From the NCBI GenBank assembly GCA_015179125.1, contig WHVA01000024.1, positions 186,001-250,000 on the forward strand: a stretch of 64,000 nt of DNA, given 5' to 3'. Positions 57,701-64,000 of this stretch are shown here, one piece after another. Below the pieces are notes generated by a model, which did no database searches, was not told the origin of the DNA, and worked only from the letters and a program-made list of their open reading frames with translations. The position numbers and the translations under genes are program-made. Each line of letters begins with the position of its first letter. Position 1 is the stretch's first letter. The DNA comes from Gautieria morchelliformis (taxonomy: Eukaryota; Basidiomycota; Agaricomycetes; Gomphales; Gomphaceae).

Positions 57701-58677
57701 AGAAGGCGATAGCAGAGATGGAAGCGGATACAGCGCGGGTGCAAGTATTCTCAGACGGATCCTGCGTAGATGGCGGAGTGGGAGCGGCAGCAATCTTATT
57801 CAGAGATGGCAAGGAGGAGAAGGCGGTAAGACTCTACCTAGGCACTGACCAAGAACACACAGTGTTCGAGGCCGAGTTGATAGGAGCGGCGATGGGAGCG
57901 AAGCTGTTATACAGCGAACGCAGTACGAGATACGTCATTGGCACAGACAGTCAGGCAGCCATACTGACAACGAGGAAAGAGAAACAAATGTCGGCACAGT
58001 AATTGGTGGAGGCGCTGCACAGACAAATAGAAGGAATCAAGAATAGGCAGCCGAATACCACGATAGAGATGAGATGGACGCCAGGGCAGAAGGGAATCAA
58101 GGGGAACGAGAGAGCAGACGCAGAGGCAAAGAGAGCGGCGAGGGGGGAGAGCAGCGAAGAGATTTTCATCCCCATCGAGTGCAGAGGAGAGCTGCCACTG
58201 AGCAAAGCAGCCAAGCTACAGAGATTCAAGGTCGAGCTCAAGGGAAAGGTCAGAGACACATTCGCCAGGTCCCCGAGGTCGGAATACGCACATCGAATCG
58301 ATAAGACCATGCCGTCCCCAGCATTTGCAAGATTGACAGCGGGCATGGCATGCAGACAGGCAGCGATCCTAATACAGATTAGAACGGGCCACATATCGCT
58401 CAACAAGCACCTATACAAGATAGGGAAAGCAGATTCGCCCACGTGCACAGCATGCAAACGAGCAGACAAAACGGTGCACTATTTTCTGTTTCGATGTCCA
58501 GCATACAGGGAGCAGAGAAAACAACTCGAGCAATCACTGAGAAGGAGCGCGAAGGAGCTCAGCACGCTGCTAGCCAGGCCGAAAGCAATGCAACCGCTAT
58601 TCAAGTACATAAGCGGCACAAGGAGATTTGAACAGACACACGGGAATTTGGAGGCAAGGGAAAGCGGCGGGCGATAA
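54736..58677 (+). CDS. LINE-B ORF2: endonuclease, RT, RNase H (one internal stop)
   Basis: Start at 54736 (MTEVDNGITQLRIKQQNANK). The apurinic-like endonuclease shows IIAIQEPYIDFLG, MIWLGDFNHHHPQWDEE and RTDNVFLT. Reverse transcriptase has KAPGANGIPNAVIK, RPIALLDMLGK, FLDIKGAFLS, GMDQGCPLS and SFVDDTTIMAEG. RNase H has VFSDGSCVDGG, FEAELIGAA, GTDSQAAIL and, after the stop, GNERADAEAKRAA. The end has CTACKRADKTVHYFLFRCP. A TAA at 58000-58002 separates the third and fourth RNase H acidic residues. Without it the protein would have about 1,313 residues. The stop probably inactivates this copy or is a sequencing artefact. Confidence 0.88.
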
Positions 58678-58881
58678 AGAAGGGAGAGGCATGGAGACAG
58701 CAACAGACCGCGCGAAAGTGCGACCACACCTCGCCGCCGGAGGCATGGAAACACCCAGGGCTTCGCCCACGGAGCAATAGCGGAGACTGAGAAAGAGAGG
58801 ACAGATAGAGGCCAAGTCAAGTGTGCATAGACAGTCGCGTCTTACATAGGGCCGCGCCCCAAAAGACGAAAAATTGGATAT
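58678..58881 (+). other. LINE-B 3' untranslated region
   Basis: About 200 bp between the ORF2 stop and the poly(A) tail. Confidence 0.7.
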
Positions 58882-58904
58882 AAAAAAAAAAAAAAAAAAA
58901 AAAA

Positions 58905-58916
58905 AAGAACAACATT
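58905..58916. repeat. Target-site duplication of LINE-B, right
   Basis: AAGAACAACATT, the partner of 52883-52894. Confidence 0.85.
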
Positions 58917-60745
58917 GCTGCGACCTTCTTGCGGCGCCACGCCCCTTTGATTTTGTTGATGACCAGGTGCAGTGAGTCCGTGGTTGTCCTGCCAGGCCTT
59001 CCTCCAAAGTGGTTGGCTGGGAGGAGGTGATGTTTCTCAGCTAGGTGCACCACATCTTCCGTCACAATTGCCGTTAGCAGCTTCCCCATCGTGTTGTATA
59101 GCGCGATGGGGCGGTAGGACTTTGGCGTGTCGTAGTTGGCTTTTCCCGGTTTCCTGAGGACCACCGTCACCCAGGATTTCCATGTGGCGCTGTACGTCCC
59201 CAGTGTGAACACGGCCCTGTAGATCCATAGAAGGTGTCCGGCAATCAGGTCTACCGATTCTTTGATGATGATGTTGGGTATCCCGTCGTCCCCAGGGGCC
59301 TTGTGCAGCCCTAGCTTGTCGATCTGTCGCCGCAGCTGAGATTCATGAAGCTGGAAGCGGTATGCAACCCTCTTGGGGTATCTATAGTCGCTAGGCACTT
59401 GAGAGGTCGCTGGCTTGGGTGGGAAGAACGTTGCTGCCAGTGTTTGACTCTTGTCTTCATTGGTCTCTGCTTTCTGGGTCGTGCCGTCTGGGTTCGCTGA
59501 CTCCAGTGTGGGTACTCTGGCCTTTCCTCCGTCGGTGGCGGGGTTTGCAAGGTATCTGTTGGCTGTCCAGAGTAGGTCATCGTGGAGATCATCCAAATAT
59601 TCGATCCAGTGCTGCGTCTTGGCCTTATTTATCACATTCCCGTATTTCTCGCTGATCTGTCGAAGCTCCTCGTGAGATGGGTGGTCAGCTACAGCACGGT
59701 AGATGTAGGACAGATGGTTTAGCTTGTTCTTCTTCCTTTTTAGGTCTGACAGCTCCTTACTCCACCATCTGTGCGAGTGCGGGACTGGCTTGGAAAGTGG
59801 CACTACAGCTTCTATGGTGTCCTGGATGGCGGCAGTTAGCTCATCTACCGCTGTGTTGAAGCTCACTATGGTTTCGAGCTCCTTTTCATCTGGCAGGTGC
59901 TCTAGCCGCTCCTCAAGATGCTCTCTAAAGCTCCCCCAGTCAACCGACCTGAAGTTGCGGAATGGCGCCGGTGGGTTGATTGTCACTTCAATTTCGAGCA
60001 CTGTGTGGATAGGGACGTGGTCGGTACCGGGTCCACGAGTGTTCGGATCGGTGTCACACGTGATTACCGAGTCGGCCGCGTTGTCCGTGCAGAATACGTT
60101 GTCCACCCTGGTCCAGGTTTTAGTTGACATCGACTGGAGGGTGGGCAGGCGTTTCGGCAGTGTCATAACCATGTTATAGTCTGCCAGGGCCGAGATCAAT
60201 TTTTCTGCCTCTGCCATTGCTGCGGCTGTGAACAAATGGTGGTTCCTCTCCTCGTCCCACGTGGGGTGGTGGCGGTTGAAGTCCCCGCACCAGAGCATAG
60301 TGTCCGAGTCTCGTTGAATGATGCTGTGTCTCTCCTCCTCAATGTATTGTTCAAGGTGCCGTATGGTGTCCGAGTGCGCGCAGTCGTTGTATATATTAAA
60401 TATTGTAACCTTACCTCTTGGGTGCATCAGTTGGAGCGCCGTCACATCGTTCGAGTGGTTGAAGGTCAGCTGCTTCCATGTGTTCGTGTTGAGCGACGCG
60501 TTGACTAAAATAACGGATCGCTTCGCAGAATTGTTAGCTAAGTGAGACGTAGGATAAAGTACATGCCAGTTATGGTTGGCCTTGGTGTTGCCCAGGGCGT
60601 CAATGTATGGTTCTTGTAGGAGCACTAGGTCCCAGTCTTTGTGTATAGGCGAGTTGATAAGGTCATATTGGGCTTTATCTGATTTGTTTAGGTTTTGTTG
60701 GAATATCCTCAGTCTCTTTGGCAGGGGTTCTATTGTGTAGGACAT
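58905..60745 (-). pseudogene. LINE-A ORF2, 5' piece (endonuclease, start of RT)
   Basis: Start at 60745 (MSYTIEPLPKRLRIFQQNLNK). The endonuclease shows DLVLLQEPYIDALG, LWCGDFNRHHPTWDEE and TRVDNVFCTDN. It then has HRWWSKELSDLKRKKNKLNH, and early RT blocks KAPGDDGIPNIIIKE, RPIALYNTMGKLLT and HFGGRPGRTTTDSLH. It ends at KVAAML where LINE-B begins. An apparent Phe run beyond this point is only the poly(A) of LINE-B. This piece has no stop, and its N-terminus matches the relic at 1-758. Confidence 0.9.
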
Positions 60746-60747
60746 TA
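60743..60747 (-). promoter_or_regulatory. TAATG stop-start overlap between LINE-A ORFs
   Basis: The ORF1 stop TAA and the ORF2 start ATG share base 60745, exactly as in LINE-B. This suggests coupled translation in both families. Confidence 0.8.
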
Positions 60748-62651
60748 GTTCTGTGCAGACGGGGACAGACCTGTGTTGCTATCTGTGTCTCCCCACCGCT
60801 GCGTGGGGCCCAGTTCAATTCGGTTGGGCATGGAGGCCGGGCTGGTCTGTCGCTGTGAGGCTGGTAGGCTCTGGTTCGCCTCTTGTCTCCCTTGTGTCGC
60901 CGGCTTGAATGGTAGCGTGGCCTGCTTGCGCGCACCGCTGCGGTGCACCACCGTGCTCCACTCCTCAGTGCTGGGCGGACCTGCGGGCGGTGGTAGTATT
61001 AACGTGGGGGTGGCTATTTTGAGTGGTTGTGAGACATGCGTCCAGGGCTCTGCCGTGGGGAAGTAAGGCATTAGGTTCTCTGGCAACCTTCCGTCCATCT
61101 CCTCGCATCTGCGCACGAACGATGGGCATGTTCTGTCCCAGCTGGCATGGGTGTAGGTCTTGCAGGAGGCGCAGTGGAGTCTGTTTGTGCTGGTACAGGT
61201 CGATGTTTTGTGTCGGCCCCCACAGGTGCCACAGGTGTCGTATGGTTGCGGGCAGGCATACGAAAGGTGGCCCCAGCCCTGGCATTTCAAGCACCGCGTA
61301 GGCTCCTTTTTGCACTTCTCCGCATACACCTGTTTTTGACAAACAATTAGCCCGTTGGTTAGTACCTTATTGGCTACCTCTGGGCTGTTGAAGGTGATGA
61401 GTGCGTGCCCGCACGTTTGGCTGGGCGAGCGCCGGTTCACCGGCTTGAGCCACTTGGCCCTGTCAATCGCGCCGTGGGGGAGTCTGTTGGTGCCCTCTAT
61501 GTTTCTGAGCTCGTTGTCCCTGTCAGGGCCAAAGTGTAGGGGGATGAATTGGATCACTAGTGGAAATAGCCGGGTCTTGATTCTCGCATCGGGGGCAGCG
61601 CTGTTGTGAACTGGATCCGGTGCTGCGCTTCGTTGACCCATGCGGCGGCTTCCTCAGAGTCGAGCTCGAACAGGATTCCCCCGTTATTCAGCCTTCTTGC
61701 GCTGACGACAGTGTGCGCGGCTTCTGTGTCTATGGTGCGGAGGACCTCATTGGCCTTTTCGGCTAGGCCCGAGTTATCCAGGTCCCCTAGGATCTGCGTG
61801 CCCGGCTCTGCGGCATCGACCAGGACTTGTCTTTGCTTAACCCCCTCCCTTGCGCGGACTCTTACGTCGAGGGTGGCGGCGGTAGCCACGGCGGTGGGCG
61901 TGGGTTGTGGTGGGGCTGTCGCTCTTTTCACTGCGTCTCTGTACGTGGTTGTCGTTTCGTTGAGTTGCGACGCTGTAGTGGTAACTGTTGACGATATACT
62001 CTGGATGGACCGTATAGCCGCTCCCATTTCCTCCGCGGTCTTTTGAGAGATGCGTGCTGCCTCCTCTGCTGCCGCCGCGGCTTTGTCTACGAGGGCCGCA
62101 GCTTCCTTCGTCCTCACCGCGAACGCGTTCTCCTCCGCCGCTAACCGTTCCCCCACCCGTTCGGCGATCCTGTCCCCCCTGACGTCATCGTCCAGCTGTT
62201 CCATGACAAGGGCTATCGATCTGAGCGCATTGGTCGCCTGCCTCGACATGCCTTTGTATTGGGTAACCTGGAGAATAGCCGTGGCCATGGCCTCGATAGT
62301 CCATGGCGCTCCCGGAATGGTTAGTAGCGTGCGTTCCAAGTAGAGCTTACCTCCTTCTACATCTGTTATTTCCTGCCCAGGCATGTCTTTTATCTCTTCG
62401 CGTGTGAGTGCTTCGGGCTCTACGGCCGTGCCCCTGGTGGTGGGCCGGGCGGTAGCGGGTCTCTTCGCGATCGCCGGGCCTGTCTCCTTTCCGTGGTCTG
62501 CCTGTTTCTCCTTTTCCTGCCCAGGTGGTGTCCTCTGTCTTATCCGCCCCTGGCTGTCCAGCCTCGCCTGCGCCAGGGTGGGGGTGTGCGCCGTCCTGGT
62601 GGTGGGTGTGGCGCGGCCCCCGGTCCCGTTGTTCGACGTTCCGGCCGACAT
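60745..62651 (-). pseudogene. LINE-A ORF1 (Gag-like), one frameshift
   Basis: Start at 62651 (MSAGTSNNGTGGRATPTT). The N-terminal half is Ala- and Glu-rich (AAALVDKAAAAAEEAARI), probably coiled coil, and ends with the block LDSEEAAAWVNEAQ. Near 61591-61595 a run of five G (five C in the gene) marks a one-base shift into the second frame (DARIKTRLFPLVIQFIPLHF). This frame has CLKCQGWGHLSYACPQ, CGTCGGRHKTSTC and CASCKTYTHASWDRTC knuckles and a disordered tail that ends at TAATG. LINE-B ORF1 has the same plan. The shift breaks this copy. Confidence 0.88.
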
Positions 62652-62788
62652 TGTGGCTCGGGGTCGACTGGGTGTTTTGGGTTTTGTGTAGATTGTGTCT
62701 AGGAGTGTGTGTGTGCGGATGCTGCTGAAAATATGGAGATTGTCCTTAAGCGCCCGGGCGATGGTGGTGGTCGGAGTGCAAAAGGGTC

Positions 62789-62801
62789 CAGCGTGGTACC
62801 C
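62789..62801. repeat. Target-site duplication of LINE-A, right
   Basis: CAGCGTGGTACCC, the partner of 44641-44653. Confidence 0.85.
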
Positions 62802-63242
62802 TACTGGTCGATGTGACGGTATACGGGACAACACTCACACTACTATATCTCATTAGATGCCCGGGCCTGTATTGAAGTAATCTGCAGTATAGCCATTGTG
62901 AGTCGGTGTTATGTCCAATCACTGACAAGAAAATCACGACAAACCTCAGAAAGGAGGTGATGTTCTGCCAAAACAATCTCCCTTATATTGTGTATTTGCG
63001 CAAAAAAAGCTTGGAAGCCTCCTACAGATACTATCAGCTCCGCTCCGCGCTTGGTAGTGTTTGGGTGTGGCTCGGGATCTTTGAAACACATATTCCATGG
63101 ATCACCTATTTCCTCTCCACTAGATGCCCCTCATCACTTACCGCACAGCGTAGCTGATTATTCTCCAAGTCAGGCGGCGCTCCTTATGTAAGTTCAAGTC
63201 TGCGGTGTCACGTGCGACCAGTGTAACGTGCGAGTGACCAGC
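62802..63242. other. No gene recognised
   Basis: Host sequence next to the nest and upstream of the gamma-tubulin pseudogene. Nothing further is seen. Confidence 0.4.
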
Positions 63243-63910
63243 ATGCCTGAAGAAATCGTTACTCTCACTGTCTCTCTCGGTCAATGCTGCAACCGATGCA
63301 TGCGCGTTTTTCACCTTTTCCTTTACACTCACTCCACCCTGTCAGCTCCGCCTTCTGGTAGCATCTCTATGCTGAGTATGGCATCAACGAGGAGGGTATC
63401 CTCGAGGAGTGGGCGACAAAGGGCAGTGACCGTAAGCATATCTTCTTCTACCAAACAGACGACGATCAGTGCATCCCCCGTACTGCCCTAATCGATCTCG
63501 AGCCTCGTGTCAGTACTCGTTCCTCCATCTCAGACGCTCAATTGACTCAGAGTGCCCCATTCAGGTCATTAATACCATCCTCTGTGGACCATACGTAAAT
63601 CTGTACAACCCTGAAGAAAAATGTTTTTTTTTTTAAAGGAAGGTGGGGGAGGAGGTAATGGCTGGGCACGAGGCTATGCAGCCGGCGAACGCATCTACGA
63701 CGAGGTCATGGACATCCTCCATCGAGAGACAGAAGGTAGCAGCTCCCTTCGTCGTTCAGCCCTACAATTCCCTTCTCACCCTCAAATGCCTCACGAATCA
63801 CGCCGACTCAGTCGTCGTCTTCGGGAATAGCGGCCTCGCGCGCATATCGGCAAATGAGCTCTATACTTACAGACGCCAAGCTTTGATCAGCCCAATCAGC
63901 TGGTGAGTTA
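63243..63910 (+). pseudogene. Gamma-tubulin pseudogene
   Basis: Start at 63243 (MPEEIVTLTVSLGQCCN). After intron sequence the frame reads FW, stop (TAG where Gln or Lys is expected), then [40 protein letters not shown] and LEPRV. After another intron it reads [17 protein letters not shown] and GNGWARGYAAGERIYDEVMD. It then jumps to VVQPYNSLLTLKCLTNHADS, GLARISANELY and, in another frame, PSFDQPNQL. Gamma-tubulin nucleates microtubules at spindle poles. Here the segment holding the GTP-binding GGTGSG loop is deleted, and stops and frameshifts follow. It seems a second, dead copy, since gamma-tubulin is usually essential. It may continue past 63910, but nothing further is readable. Confidence 0.88.
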
Positions 63911-64000
63911 TAAAGTTCGTGTTTTATGTTTTACACGTGTGGCACGTGCGTAGATCATGGAACTAAGCGGCTTTCCACTACGTAGCAACGGTAATGGCGG

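Larger units (their letters stand above)
52895..58904 (+). mobile_element. LINE-B, full-length non-LTR retrotransposon
   Basis: A 6.0 kb plus-strand element with a 5' untranslated region of about 150 bp, ORF1, ORF2 and a poly(A) tail at 58882-58904, bounded by a 12 bp duplication. It is related to LINE-A in gene order but clearly diverged in sequence. It interrupts LINE-A ORF2 between the codons for VAAM and LFLD. One internal stop lies in RNase H. The coding parts are otherwise open. Confidence 0.92.
44654..62788 (-). mobile_element. LINE-A, full-length non-LTR retrotransposon carrying three insertions
   Basis: Minus-strand LINE bounded by a 13 bp target-site duplication, with its poly(A) tail seen as poly-T at 44656-44683. 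Without the three insertions it would be about 6.6 kb. It carries ORF1 (62651 to 60745) and ORF2 (60745 to 45234, in four pieces). Encoded are CCHC knuckles, an endonuclease, reverse transcriptase with FMDD, and a C-terminal RNase H. Having RNase H, and being fungal, it resembles the Tad/I-like groups. The clade is inferred. It was interrupted by a solo LTR (51834-52866), LINE-B (52895-58904) and Copia (46840-51330). It also has frameshifts in ORF1 and in RT, so it is dead. Confidence 0.92.

Noticed and set aside
58882-58920. A Phe-rich extension of the LINE-A ORF2 frame
   Set aside because: The Phe run is the LINE-B poly(A) tail read on the other strand, not coding sequence.
1-64000. A new defence or mobile system made of several cooperating genes
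   Set aside because: The intact genes are unrelated in type and spacing, and most neighbours are dead copies. Nothing in the sequence supports joint function.
1-64000. tRNA, rRNA or riboswitch genes
   Set aside because: I looked for the usual tRNA box motifs and rRNA blocks and saw none. A covariance-model search would be decisive.

Overview
The window is a stretch of fungal genome, most likely from a mushroom-forming basidiomycete (Agaricomycetes). The evidence is short GT-AG introns of about 50-75 nt, a C2-NACHT-WD40 immune-receptor-like gene, two DUF6533-type multi-membrane-span proteins, small secreted barwin-like (double-psi beta-barrel) proteins, and LINE and Copia retrotransposons of fungal type. 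It is repeat-rich and gene-poor. Many genes can be recognised only as decayed copies. I saw no rRNA, tRNA, CRISPR array or bacterial operon.

Layout. 1-1.3 kb: old LINE and Copia relics. 1.3-6.5 kb: no gene, but two local tandem duplications and one long hairpin. 6.5-14.7 kb: a palindrome with about 2.5 kb arms, each carrying an intron-containing barwin-like gene and a truncated membrane-protein gene, followed by a broken 3-hydroxyisobutyrate dehydrogenase gene. 14.7-18.1 kb: a decayed acid sphingomyelinase-like gene. 19.1-20.9 kb: the longer version of the membrane-protein gene. 21.3-22.5 kb: a kinase pseudogene. 24.4-25.7 kb: a multi-span membrane protein. 25.9-28.5 kb: a CpG-poor block with a Gypsy RNase H remnant. 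28.8-33.9 kb: an apparently intact C2-NACHT-WD40 gene with 14 nearly identical WD repeats. 36.4-40.8 kb: a LINE ORF1 relic split by a 2.9 kb element with 47 bp terminal inverted repeats. 41.9-43.4 kb: a DUF6533 gene. 44.6-62.8 kb: an 18 kb nest of retrotransposons. 62.8 kb to the end: a gamma-tubulin pseudogene running towards the edge.

The nest is the clearest structure. A minus-strand LINE (here LINE-A) has a 13 bp target-site duplication at its outer ends. It was hit separately by a plus-strand LINE (LINE-B, 12 bp duplication), by an LTR element now reduced to a 1,033 bp solo LTR (5 bp duplication), and by a nearly complete Copia element (5 bp duplication, LTRs differing at one base). Removing each insertion with one duplication copy restores LINE-A contiguity at the junctions.

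The live host genes best supported here are the C2-NACHT-WD40 gene, the two barwin-like genes and possibly the two or three membrane proteins. I see no operon-like or pathway-like cooperation among them. I found no convincing new biological system. The NACHT-WD40 receptor, with its variable repeat positions, and the inverted pair of secreted-protein genes are the best candidates for follow-up.
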